DNA of 21,799 bases from JARIHD01 sp036392795 (GTDB taxonomy: Bacteria; Patescibacteriota; Saccharimonadia; Saccharimonadales; UBA4665): contig DASVXH010000079.1 in NCBI GenBank assembly GCA_036392795.1, positions 1 to 21,799 of the forward strand. Direction: 5' to 3'. Every line of letters starts with the position of its first letter. The first letter of the stretch is position 1. Shown here piece by piece: positions 14,400 through 21,322 of the stretch. The notes beneath the pieces were generated by a model. It saw only the letters and a list, made by a program, of their open reading frames with translations, was not told the origin of the DNA and did no database searches. The position numbers were made by a program, and so were the translations under genes.

Positions 14400-15449
14400 A
14401 TGGCCGTGAATTTCATTATTACGCTTATCACAGCCGCCGTTGTTAGTTCTTCCGCTTTTTTCTTGTTTCCCCAGGCCAATCTCTTTTCAGAACAAATACA
14501 ACTTGCTCTCCGCCTTTTTGCTTTTATCATTCAAACACTGGCACTCGTTATATTTATTGCGAATCTTAAGGCCTTTAAAACCGAACTTATTGCCGTCTGT
14601 ATCCTTCTTTTTAGCATTATTCTGATGCAGATACCTATATCCTTCACCCAAACTAATCGGTTGGCACTGACCTGGCTGATCGCTGGCATCGCCGTATTTG
14701 GGGCTCTGATCATATCCATCGCCGCCCGTAAATTTGCGGCTAATCTCGCCATTCGCACCTTCTATACCTCGCCCTTATTTGCAGCCGCGACCGTAGTAAT
14801 ACTAGTCCTCATTTCCATCTCTTTGCCTCACCCACCGCTGCCCTTAAGCGAAACCACGGTAGATGGTATCTTGGCATGTTTCGTCGCCGTGAGTACTTTG
14901 CAGGCAATCAATGCCCTGATAGCATTACGGATAAGGGCCAGACTCGGTTCAATGTATAAAGCCGCGGTGGGATGGTTTGCGGCGGCTCTGTTTGCTGTTT
15001 CGTTTGCATGTGTACACGAGGTAGCCACTAAACTATTGTCCGTCTCTGGCGGAGATTATTTCGCCAGTTACCTTGCCTATGGTTTTGCGTCCTGGCCATT
15101 TCTTTTAACCGCGCTTCTTTTTCTTAGGACTAGTTTTTCATTTCAAGAGATACGAGTTTTATCCGTTGAACTGCCCGGTAATGCGAGTCTGATTGAAGTC
15201 ATACGATTCGTCACCGGCATGGTGTCAAATCCTATTGCGATAGATGTAACCCTTGATAAAATGCGTCAAATTACCGCTACCAAAAACTCAGAAGAGACAC
15301 TTAGCACAGAGGAGACAACAGTATTGCGAAGCGTATATTTGGAGATTGAAAAGTACTTGATAACCAAAGAACCGCTCCATAAGTTTACCAAGGCCGATCT
15401 GCGCAGCAGGCTTCCAAAGCAGTTTTTACAGACACTCCCCAAGGGGTAG
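14400..15449 (+). CDS. Polytopic (about eight-span) membrane protein of unknown function
   Basis: The 349-residue product, from MAVNFIITLI, has about eight hydrophobic segments (near residues 3-22, 30-53, 57-77, 85-106, 120-140, 150-175, 185-212 and 220-245). A soluble C-terminal tail of about 95 residues contains predicted helices, including SVYLEIEKYLI, and a basic end (KADLRSRLPKQF). The frame is open upstream to 14283, but that part is basic, low in hydrophobicity and lies before the predicted transcription start. The ATG at 14400 has GGAG six bases before it. The topology resembles sensor or MASE-like membrane domains, but no catalytic or signalling module follows, so I give no function. 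It follows the disordered membrane protein on the same strand with its own promoter. Confidence 0.75.
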   Translation: MAVNFIITLITAAVVSSSAFFLFPQANLFSEQIQLALRLFAFIIQTLALVIFIANLKAFKTELIAVCILLFSIILMQIPISFTQTNRLALTWLIAGIAVFGALIISIAARKFAANLAIRTFYTSPLFAAATVVILVLISISLPHPPLPLSETTVDGILACFVAVSTLQAINALIALRIRARLGSMYKAAVGWFAAALFAVSFACVHEVATKLLSVSGGDYFASYLAYGFASWPFLLTALLFLRTSFSFQEIRVLSVELPGNASLIEVIRFVTGMVSNPIAIDVTLDKMRQITATKNSEETLSTEETTVLRSVYLEIEKYLITKEPLHKFTKADLRSRLPKQFLQTLPKG

Positions 15450-15525
15450 TCAGCGCGCGGGCAAATAAAAGACTAGACTTGGACCTTCAAGATGTATCTT
15501 TGGCCAACTTTTATATCGTTGTACG

Positions 15526-16521
15526 CTACTGTCTTGCGAGTTCCGGAAGCTGAGTCTTTTCGTCCATGGTCAGCGTATCCGGAAATGCATACTCACTAAG
15601 AACGGTCTGGGGAGCAAAATCGGCACCCTCGTCATTGTCCGCGACTGTTTCCAGATACCGATAGAGGGGAAGATTTGTCGTTTCATCAATAAGATAAAAA
15701 CCCTTTAGGCCCACAGGCGATAGCTGAAATGCCCCGTCAAAGTGTTTTGAAATTTCTTGTACGGGCACGTTTGCACCTACTTTGGAGCTAGCGCCATCAC
15801 GAAATGCATAAAAGAAAGCATCTGATTGATATGACGTACCGAGAGTTTTGCCAACCTCAAAACCTATTTTTCGCGCGGCTTTTCCTTTGTACGTCGCCTT
15901 GCCGAGATTGGTCAGCTTGGCCGGATTTGTCTTTCGTAGTTCATCGGCCATATTTTTTGCCTGAGCGGATGAAATACCCACCGCCAACATTCCGTCCGTA
16001 AAGTCACCCACATAGCGTGACTTCTGAAAGTCACACTCATTGAAGCCAAACCTACCGTCGCTTGGTTTGAATGGACCCCTAAGGAGCTCTTCGGCCGCCT
16101 TCATATCCTCCGGAAAAGTATCCTCAGCCGCACTCCTATATTCTTTCCCCTTTACACACCGGGAAGCTCCGGCTGTAATGGCCTCGGTAGCGTAAGCAGA
16201 AGAATAGATGCCAGCGGCGGCATCATATTCCGCAAGAGATTTCACTACTATTCCCGTCTGGCCGTTCCTCTCCGGTTGGGTGAGGGTGTATGCGTAACGA
16301 ATCTTGGTTTTCTGCGCCACAGCTTCTATCATTCCATAGAATGTATCCGAAGCCCCGCTGTTCCTTCCACCCGCTAGGCTCATAATAACAGCGGCGACCA
16401 ATAAAAGTCCGCCCAGACCGAGTAAAGCGATAAACCAGGTCTTTTTGTATACCGGTTTTGTAGTTTCAGGCTGAGGCTGTGCTGCGAACTGCAAAGGTTG
16501 CGGGGTTTGATTGTCGTACAT
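15526..16521 (-). CDS. N-terminally anchored extracytoplasmic protein of unknown function
   Basis: From the ATG at 16521 the product has 331 residues. A Gln/Pro-rich cytoplasmic N-terminus (YDNQTPQPLQFAAQPQPE) is followed by one membrane helix (WFIALLGLGGLLLVAAVIMSL, about 30-50) and a large external domain of about 280 residues. Two cysteines (SRCVKGKEY and FNECDFQ) could pair. The pattern of alternating strands and short helices resembles lipoprotein-like folds, but there is no lipobox and I recognise no family. The frame is open to 16617, but AGAGG lies six bases before the 16521 ATG and a good promoter lies at 16541-16569 inside the longer frame, so the shorter start is preferred. It is a single-gene unit, convergent with the polytopic membrane protein. 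Confidence 0.75.
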   Translation of the reverse strand: MYDNQTPQPLQFAAQPQPETTKPVYKKTWFIALLGLGGLLLVAAVIMSLAGGRNSGASDTFYGMIEAVAQKTKIRYAYTLTQPERNGQTGIVVKSLAEYDAAAGIYSSAYATEAITAGASRCVKGKEYRSAAEDTFPEDMKAAEELLRGPFKPSDGRFGFNECDFQKSRYVGDFTDGMLAVGISSAQAKNMADELRKTNPAKLTNLGKATYKGKAARKIGFEVGKTLGTSYQSDAFFYAFRDGASSKVGANVPVQEISKHFDGAFQLSPVGLKGFYLIDETTNLPLYRYLETVADNDEGADFAPQTVLSEYAFPDTLTMDEKTQLPELARQ

Positions 16522-16540
16522 TTTTTCCTCTCTTATGCTT

Positions 16541-16569
16541 ATAGTATCTTTCGACAGACAGTTTTTCAA
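16541..16569 (-). promoter_or_regulatory. Promoter of the 331-aa anchored protein
   Basis: On the minus strand TTGAAA (16564-16569) is followed by 17 bases and TACTAT (16541-16546). The predicted start near 16534 gives a short leader with an AGAGG ribosome binding site before the ATG at 16521. Confidence 0.6.
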
Positions 16570-16654
16570 GAATACATTGAACATCCTGCTCGGCCTACGA
16601 TATGGCCAAATCTGCAAAGGTGATCCATCTGCCCGAGGAGTTTGATATTGACGA

Positions 16655-17050
16655 CTATATTTCTATCAATAAAGCTTCGACCTTAGACTTAACAAGGTCA
16701 CGGATTTCGCGATGAAATTCAATGGATTGTCTGGCGGGATCAGCCACCTCCCAATAACGTACATTATCCTTGCACCTTACAAACTCAGGCAGCTCTTCAG
16801 CGGCTTTAAAGGAAACTATTATATCCGCTTCATTTACGACCGCCTTATCAATCTCTTTACGAACACTTTTGCTCATGCCATAGCCTATTTCTTTCATAAC
16901 TTCAACAACAGTAGGATCGATTGGCTTGCCGATCTTAGGATTCACACCAGCACTTACCGCCTGATGCTTGCCCTTGGAGAGGGTATTAATAAATAATTCG
17001 GCCTCTTGACTCCGCGCAACATTGCCGTCACAGATAAAAAGGATTCTCAT
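16655..17050 (-). CDS. Low-molecular-weight protein tyrosine phosphatase / arsenate reductase-like protein
   Basis: The 131-residue protein starts MRILFICDGNVARSQEAE, which is the phosphate loop CX5RS (Cys8, Arg14, Ser15) of the LMW-PTP superfamily. The general-acid Asp-Pro pair is present as WEVADPARQS (Asp104-Pro105). Length fits the family. It could act on phosphotyrosine proteins, on a small phosphate ester, or as an arsenate reductase. The extra cysteine pair needed by thioredoxin-linked ArsC is not complete (only Cys93 besides Cys8), which leans against that form. An extended -10 (TGCTATAGT) lies six bases before the ATG and there is no clear ribosome binding site. The gene is flanked by an imperfect direct repeat. 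Confidence 0.88.
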   Translation of the reverse strand: MRILFICDGNVARSQEAELFINTLSKGKHQAVSAGVNPKIGKPIDPTVVEVMKEIGYGMSKSVRKEIDKAVVNEADIIVSFKAAEELPEFVRCKDNVRYWEVADPARQSIEFHREIRDLVKSKVEALLIEI

Positions 17051-17056
17051 AGCCTA

Positions 17057-17065
17057 ACTATAGCA
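17057..17065 (-). promoter_or_regulatory. Extended -10 of the LMW-PTP gene (predicted leaderless)
   Basis: The minus strand reads TGCTATAGT, an extended -10 with TATAGT at 17057-17062. Only six bases separate it from the ATG at 17050, placing the predicted first transcribed base on the start codon. Confidence 0.5.
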
Positions 17066-17171
17066 AAAAATGAGCCGTCAGCTCGAAGAGTTTGGTATTG
17101 ACGCATTTTTACATCTTTTCCAGAGTCATATGAAGTTTAATGAAAAATGTAATTAAACAAAGGAGAAAAAG

Positions 17172-17675
17172 ATGAATGATCAACCCGTTAAATGGCAACC
17201 AGCGAACTATGGCACCGTCGACCCTTATCTTGTCGTGCGTGGCGTTGAGAAGTTGATCGCGTTCCTCGAAGCTGCCTTTGGCGCCCAGCTGGAATTGAAG
17301 GTTCCTAATCCAGACGGAACCATTGGTCATGCAGAGGTTCGCATTGGAGATTCTGTTCTTTTGATGTTTGACGCAAATGAAGCATGGCCAGACACACCGG
17401 CTTTTTTGCGTATTTACACCAAAGACGTGGATGAAACATACGCGAAGGCTCTAGAAGCTGGCGCCACCACAGTTACCGAACTAATGGACGGATTTACAGG
17501 CGAACGAGGCGCCCGCATCCGTGACCCACTTGGCAATATTTGGTGGATTCAAACCCGTGTTGAAAACGTTGGTTTTGAGGAGATGGGAAAGCGAGCAGGG
17601 GAACAGAAATACATAGACGCAATGAAAATTGCTCAGGACACTTTCGATCAGGAAATGCGTCGTCGCAAGGTTTAA
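17172..17675 (+). CDS. VOC-family (glyoxalase/bleomycin resistance, PhnB-like) protein
   Basis: The 167-residue protein has the paired beta-alpha-beta-beta-beta layout of the vicinal oxygen chelate superfamily. YLVVRGVEKLIAFLEAAFGAQ opens the first half, GHAEVRIGDSVLLMFD carries a likely metal-site His53 and Glu55, FLRIYTKDVDETYAKALEAGA opens the second half, and RIRDPLGNIWWIQT closes it. This matches the PhnB-like group, whose members range from glyoxalases to resistance proteins, so the substrate cannot be given. A charged helical C-terminal tail of about 35 residues is extra. AAGGAG lies just before the ATG. Its stop codon shares TTAA (17672-17675) with the stop of the convergent AraC gene. 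Confidence 0.88.
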   Translation: MNDQPVKWQPANYGTVDPYLVVRGVEKLIAFLEAAFGAQLELKVPNPDGTIGHAEVRIGDSVLLMFDANEAWPDTPAFLRIYTKDVDETYAKALEAGATTVTELMDGFTGERGARIRDPLGNIWWIQTRVENVGFEEMGKRAGEQKYIDAMKIAQDTFDQEMRRRKV

Positions 17676-18343
17676 TTAGCCGTATCCCGCTTGATTTCAC
17701 GAGGCGTTTTTCCGACAAACCTCTTTAGCGCATGGGTCATATGAAATTGGTCAGTATAGCCTAGTTCGTGTGCGACAGTAATCGCCGGTTCGCCCCGCTG
17801 AAGAAGAAAGAACGCCTGACGCGCACGCACGGCCTGCGCATAGTAGTGCGGCGTCATTCCGGTTACGTGCCGGAACTGACGCTGCACTGTGCGAGTACTC
17901 GCATTCGGTTTTTGGCTGTGCGCCGCTTGCGTTACAACCCTGTCCTGTACAAGGATATTGCTTTCGATAAGCGCTTTGGTAAAATCTTCAACGGTATCAA
18001 AAGTGGGTATTGGAAATGTTCGATCAGCCAGTTGAAACGTTTGGTTATTTTGCACCAAAAGAAAATGAACGCCTCGCTTGCTGCGTGGAACCTTCGCAAT
18101 ATAACTTCCTGCATGAAAAGAAATGATGAGCTGCTGCTGACCCGCGACAACCGGCACCTTTACTGGCCCCTGCAATGGCTGATCAAACAGGAGCATCTGG
18201 GTATTGCCATGTAGTGTATATGCCATGATGTCCCATTGACCATCCGGCACAACCAAATCCTCGCCACTGACATTCGCTCGCGTCTGTGTTACCACAATAT
18301 TGTGACCCATTATGTTAAACTCTTTTTGCCGTACAATTTCCAT
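17672..18343 (-). CDS. AraC-family transcriptional regulator
   Basis: From the ATG at 18343 the product has 223 residues. The C-terminal 95 residues hold the double helix-turn-helix of AraC/XylS regulators: STRTVQRQFRHVTGMTPHYY, then AITVAHELGYTDQFHMTHAL and RFVGKTPREIKR. The N-terminal 120 residues, with many strands (DGQWDIMAYTLHGNTQMLL), are a likely ligand-sensing barrel. The frame is open to a TTG at 18370, but a TACTAT -10 element lies within that stretch at 18354-18359; an ATG at 18310 is a further possibility. It is convergent with the VOC gene and divergent from the HAD gene. The 256-base region before it holds several inverted repeats that could be regulator binding sites. Confidence 0.88.
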   Translation of the reverse strand: MEIVRQKEFNIMGHNIVVTQTRANVSGEDLVVPDGQWDIMAYTLHGNTQMLLFDQPLQGPVKVPVVAGQQQLIISFHAGSYIAKVPRSKRGVHFLLVQNNQTFQLADRTFPIPTFDTVEDFTKALIESNILVQDRVVTQAAHSQKPNASTRTVQRQFRHVTGMTPHYYAQAVRARQAFFLLQRGEPAITVAHELGYTDQFHMTHALKRFVGKTPREIKRDTAN

Positions 18344-18435
18344 CTCTTCTCTAATAGTACAATAGCCCAACTAAACGCCCGATTATTTTAGAGGCGCAGC
18401 AACTTGAAAGAGAAGGGTTGCCAAGAAGTAAAAAC

Positions 18436-18457
18436 GTTCCAGGAATATTTCTGGAAC
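18436..18457. repeat. 22-base inverted repeat, possible operator
   Basis: GTTCCAG (18436-18442) and CTGGAAC (18451-18457) form a perfect 7-base inverted repeat around an A/T-rich centre of eight bases. It lies about 93 bases upstream of the AraC start and has no T-run, so a protein binding site is more likely than a terminator. Confidence 0.5.
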
Positions 18458-18490
18458 ATCAAGGTTGGGTACAGCTTGAGAACCATGAGA

Positions 18491-18520
18491 GGTTATAGGG
18501 TTGTGATATTCCTATAAACC
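18491..18520. repeat. Imperfect hairpin between the AraC and HAD genes
   Basis: GGTTATAGG (18491-18499) pairs with CCTATAAACC (18511-18520), nine base pairs with one bulged base, across an 11-base loop. No T-run follows on either strand. It may be a second regulatory site in the divergent region. Confidence 0.35.
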
Positions 18521-18531
18521 GCTCCCTGGTC

Positions 18532-18546
18532 CTTACTGCCAGTAAG
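18532..18546. promoter_or_regulatory. 15-base palindrome overlapping the -35 of the HAD gene
   Basis: CTTACTG-C-CAGTAAG is a perfect 7-1-7 palindrome. The -35-like CTGCCA (18536-18541) lies inside it, the classic position for a repressor site. Confidence 0.55.
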
Positions 18547-18564
18547 CCGCGGTAATGATATAAT
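18536..18564 (+). promoter_or_regulatory. Extended -10 promoter of the HAD phosphatase gene
   Basis: TGATATAAT (18556-18564) is a perfect extended -10, with -35 CTGCCA (18536-18541) 17 bases upstream of the TATAAT hexamer. Predicted start is near 18571, giving a leader of about 29 bases with AGAGGGG seven bases before the ATG. Confidence 0.7.
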
Positions 18565-18599
18565 GGCTTCTTCGTTTTCAAACTAGAGAGGGGAATTCA

Positions 18600-19289
18600 A
18601 TGTCAGAAATACGGAACCATCTTCAGAAAGCCGACAATACTGCAGAACTTGCCATTTATTGGGACTGGGACGGATGCATTGCAAAAACAATACATTTGTG
18701 GATTGGAGAGTACACAAAAACCTTTGAAAAAGAAGGTATTGTAAAAACCCGCGCAGAAGTTATTAGCAGTAACGGCGCCTTTCTGGCCGACATCCAAAGC
18801 TGGGGGTATTCATTCGCAGAAGCAAAGTGCATGGTTGATGCAACCCACGCCCGCGTTGTAGGGCAGCTTCCAGACGCGGAGCTCTACCCTGGCGCGTTGG
18901 AGACCATTCAGACACTAGGGGCACGCGGTTACCGGCAAGCCATTGTTACCACATCCAAACAACACTACCTACAACCAGCATTGCAGCGTCACGGACTCGA
19001 GGACCACTTTCAAGCAATCGTAGCAGGCGACCATGTAGAGCATGGAAAACCTCACCGGGAATCAATAGATAGGGCGCATACGCTCTTAGGCGGCCTAGCC
19101 AGCCGTGGCGTGCTTATTGGCGACTCCAAAAAAGATCTGCAAACGGCGACAAACGCAGGCATTCCGTCCATATTGTACTACCCTCCCGAAAATGAAGAGT
19201 TCTACAGCCTTCATGAATTAAGGGCATACAACCCCACGTACGAAGTTCGGGACATGGCAGAAATCGTGCCCTTGATCGAAAGCCTATGA
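18600..19289 (+). CDS. HAD-superfamily phosphatase (phosphoglycolate phosphatase-like)
   Basis: The 229-residue protein has all four HAD motifs. Motif I is YWDWDGCIAKT (Asp22 nucleophile, Asp24). Motif II is AIVTTSK (Thr117 or Thr118). Motif III is Lys150 in HGKPHRES. Motif IV is LIGDSKKDL (Asp175, Asp179). An alpha-helical cap occupies about 35-95, the subclass I position found in phosphoglycolate phosphatase and beta-phosphoglucomutase relatives. Asp24 two residues after the nucleophile supports a phosphatase. The small-molecule substrate is not determinable. AGAGGGG precedes the ATG. It stands alone, divergent from the AraC gene, with a palindrome on its promoter. Confidence 0.9.
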   Translation: MSEIRNHLQKADNTAELAIYWDWDGCIAKTIHLWIGEYTKTFEKEGIVKTRAEVISSNGAFLADIQSWGYSFAEAKCMVDATHARVVGQLPDAELYPGALETIQTLGARGYRQAIVTTSKQHYLQPALQRHGLEDHFQAIVAGDHVEHGKPHRESIDRAHTLLGGLASRGVLIGDSKKDLQTATNAGIPSILYYPPENEEFYSLHELRAYNPTYEVRDMAEIVPLIESL

Positions 19290-19671
19290 CTTGATACTTA
19301 TCGTTGAGCCTTTGACTTAAAGCTAGTCTGCGTTGCATAGGTCTTGGGCTACGTTATTAATAGCAACATCACCGTCATGGGCAGCGATATTAGCCATACG
19401 GACAATTCATAGGAATAGCCAAAACAAAAGCACACGACGAACGTGCTCTTTAATTGTTGTATATCCTACGATGGTGAGCCTGCGGGGCCAAAACTGGAAC
19501 ACTTTGCAGCTTGGATTAGAACACCCATACGATCTTCTACCGTTTTAGAAGTTGACAGGACAAGCGGCTATTCATTCTTCCATTCTAACGGATGACCCCA
19601 TGGATTGTGTTGCTATAGGTCAAAAATAAAATGTACGCATGAGTGCTCAGAGAATCAAGAGAATAACTAGC
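19290..19671. other. Stretch without a convincing gene
   Basis: Short open frames exist here (for example a 71-codon frame at 19333-19548), but none has a ribosome binding site or a protein-like composition. I see no tRNA. The only structures noted are a weak hairpin at 19426-19451 and, just after this stretch, the promoter of the next gene at 19672-19700. Confidence 0.5.
19426..19451. terminator. Weak bidirectional terminator-like hairpin
   Basis: CACG (19433-19436) pairs with CGTG (19442-19445) over a five-base loop. Beyond a two-by-two internal loop, AAAG (19427-19430) pairs with CTTT (19448-19451). The A and T flanks recall a two-way terminator, but the stem is short and interrupted and lies about 140 bases after the HAD stop. 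Confidence 0.3.
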
Positions 19672-19700
19672 TTGACTCTGTAGGTAGCTACATGTAAAAT
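19672..19700 (+). promoter_or_regulatory. Strong promoter of the 139-aa unknown protein, with palindrome in spacer
   Basis: TTGACT (19672-19677), a 17-base spacer and TAAAAT (19695-19700), each five of six to consensus. The spacer contains the perfect 8-base palindrome GTAGCTAC (19684-19691). The predicted start near 19707 gives a leader of about 50 bases. Confidence 0.65.
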
Positions 19701-19757
19701 TACCTTCCAAAATAAGTAACAAATAGTAAGTAAGTGGGTATAAGTAGAGGAGGGTTC

Positions 19758-20177
19758 ATGACGCTTACTAAGCTACCTTCTTTGAGGCCGGAATCAGAAG
19801 GACAGTCACGCTTTAGAATTAACGTTAAGACTAGTGAAGTATATAGGCAACAGACTGAAGCAGTACTAAGGCAGATACTAAGTATGAGTGAGGTGGACAT
19901 CGACTTAGCTAAGGCTATTGCCAATGAGACTGAAGTGGTGCAAATAAAGCCTATCTATGATTTGCGCATACATGAAATGCAATCGCTAGCTCCTGGGGCA
20001 ATAGCATTAAGTGATTCGATCGAGGGACGTCTTAAGCCCGAGCGTATCCGGTCGCAAAACCAACTTGGATTCAGGCCAAATGGTGAAGCATTTGAAGTTG
20101 ATCTCTGGGCATTCTCTGAAACCGACCTGAAGCATAATGGGATGCCTCAAACGTTTGACGACTGGTTTCCCCATTAA
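19758..20177 (+). CDS. Protein of unknown function (139 aa)
   Basis: The product is soluble, with no signal peptide or membrane segment. Visible parts are a basic N-terminus, a helical stretch (VYRQQTEAVLRQILSMSEVDIDLAKAIAN in pieces, about 29-57) and a C-terminal part rich in acidic and aromatic residues ending FDDWFPH. I do not recognise the family. The ATG at 19758 is chosen over the GTG at 19734 because AGAGGAGGG, the best ribosome binding site in the window, lies just before it. Codons such as AGG and CTA are frequent and the gene looks more A/T-rich than its neighbours, which could mean recent acquisition. Its stop shares TTAA (20174-20177) with the stop of the convergent MazG-like gene. 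Confidence 0.75.
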   Translation: MTLTKLPSLRPESEGQSRFRINVKTSEVYRQQTEAVLRQILSMSEVDIDLAKAIANETEVVQIKPIYDLRIHEMQSLAPGAIALSDSIEGRLKPERIRSQNQLGFRPNGEAFEVDLWAFSETDLKHNGMPQTFDDWFPH

Positions 20178-20518
20178 TCGATAAAGCCGTCCTTTTGATA
20201 TGCTTTATAGAAATCTTCGATTGATTGCTCGAGCTCTTTTTCCAAACCGTAGTGCCTTGCAATGCCAAGCGTTGAGCGCAATACATCTTGCAGTTCTTTC
20301 ACAAGATTCTCGTTATTCGCTTCTCCATGTTTTTGCTGCTTAACGCCCATCTTTTCTTTATGGTTAACAGCGGATGCAAGCTCGCCGCATTCTTCGGCAA
20401 GACGCGAAACACGCTGGAAGGCTGAATTACCGTCAGGAAAACGCCTATCCAATGCTTCGACGATGGCGTTTAGAGCAGCGAAGGTTTCTATTTCTTGATC
20501 ATCTGTAGTTTGAATCAT
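20174..20518 (-). CDS. MazG-like nucleotide pyrophosphohydrolase
   Basis: From the ATG at 20518 the product has 114 residues, the size of single-domain all-alpha NTP pyrophosphatases. The metal-binding motif is present as RLAEECGELASAV (Glu42, Glu43, Glu46) and VKELQDVLRSTLGIA (Glu75, Asp78). Members hydrolyse nucleoside triphosphates to monophosphates and pyrophosphate, often to clean non-canonical nucleotides; the exact substrate is unknown. The frame stays open to 20605, but that stretch overlaps the divergent gene and contains the promoter. A perfect TATAAT lies four bases before the ATG, with no ribosome binding site. It is convergent with the 139-residue gene and divergent from the glycosyltransferase-like gene. 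Confidence 0.87.
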   Translation of the reverse strand: MIQTTDDQEIETFAALNAIVEALDRRFPDGNSAFQRVSRLAEECGELASAVNHKEKMGVKQQKHGEANNENLVKELQDVLRSTLGIARHYGLEKELEQSIEDFYKAYQKDGFID

Positions 20519-20522
20519 AATT

Positions 20523-20530
20523 ATTATATT
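20523..20530. promoter_or_regulatory. Overlapping divergent -10 elements (MazG-like / glycosyltransferase-like)
   Basis: The minus strand carries TATAAT at 20523-20528, four bases before the MazG-like ATG. The plus strand carries TATATT at 20525-20530, 21 bases before the TTG of the next gene. The hexamers overlap, so the two promoters could not be open at once. No good -35 is visible for either. Confidence 0.4.
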
Positions 20531-20551
20531 ACCAGATAAGGGGATACCGAC

Positions 20552-21322
20552 TTGAGCGAAACGATTATTGCAACTATTACGGATGTTGGCTTTGATAAGC
20601 CGCACAAAAAAGTACGAGCAGCCTGCACTTTAAAGACGTTTGAAGCCGCCAGAGATCGGGGCATTACCGTTGTAGCCGTAGATGCAGGATCGCCACCTGA
20701 ATATATTGAACAGATGAAAAGAAGAAATGTCACCGTTATTCCTCAGCGCGTACCTGGAATGGGGAGTGCTCAACGTCAGGCGCTGCAAGCGGCGAAGGAT
20801 TTAACTTCGCCATCTGCTTCAATTGTATGGACAGAGTCAGAAAAATATCCACTTATTCCGTTACTAAGCGACTCGATAGCTATACGCAATCATGATCAGT
20901 ACGATTTAGTGATGTTTAAGCGAAATAGCCTTGCGTCTTATCCACCTGAACAGGCTATGTCTTACAATCTCATTTCATTAGCAACGCGATATCTTCTTAA
21001 TATTGAAAACGATTTTGGCTGGGGCCCTACCATACTAAGTAGTCGAGCCATAGATTACTATACCTCTTATGAGAGTCTTTACGGTGATTCATGGGATGCA
21101 ATCCACTGCCCTAAGCTACATATTATGAAAGATGGTTTGCCCTGGACCATACTGCCCATTGCATATGAGCATCCGCCTGAGCAAACAGTAGTAGAAACCG
21201 GTATGACGATGTTCATGAAAAGGATAGAACAAGCCCAGCAATTAGTTGGTTCTATATCAAAAGAGGTTGAGCGTATCGGTCTTTGTGGCGCCAATATACA
21301 ATTTAATGGAGGGAAAATATGA
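20552..21322 (+). CDS. Glycosyltransferase-like protein with GT-A fold features
   Basis: A TTG start is supported by AAGGGG eight bases upstream, and the ATG-less N-terminus MSETIIATITDV fits a first beta strand. The 256-residue protein follows the GT-A order: strand ITVVAVDAGSPPEY (about 38-51) in the place of the nucleotide-sugar VVDDGS motif, GSAQRQALQAA (about 71-81) in the place of the conserved G-ARN-G-A helix, and IVWTESEKYPLI (about 91-102) where the DxD metal motif normally lies, here Glu-Ser-Glu. This suggests a divergent or non-classical family 2-like nucleotide-sugar transferase, but I give that as a fold-level guess. Its stop overlaps the next start as ATGA (21319-21322), so it is coupled to the histidine phosphatase. 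Confidence 0.7.
   Translation: MSETIIATITDVGFDKPHKKVRAACTLKTFEAARDRGITVVAVDAGSPPEYIEQMKRRNVTVIPQRVPGMGSAQRQALQAAKDLTSPSASIVWTESEKYPLIPLLSDSIAIRNHDQYDLVMFKRNSLASYPPEQAMSYNLISLATRYLLNIENDFGWGPTILSSRAIDYYTSYESLYGDSWDAIHCPKLHIMKDGLPWTILPIAYEHPPEQTVVETGMTMFMKRIEQAQQLVGSISKEVERIGLCGANIQFNGGKI

Noticed and set aside
19440..19520. Possible tRNA fragment on the minus strand ending GGCTCACCA
   Set aside because: No matching acceptor 5' strand, no T-loop TTC motif and no anticodon arm could be found.
19333..19548. A 71-codon plus-strand frame in the gap after the HAD gene
   Set aside because: No ribosome binding site or promoter, unnatural composition, and overlap with a hairpin.
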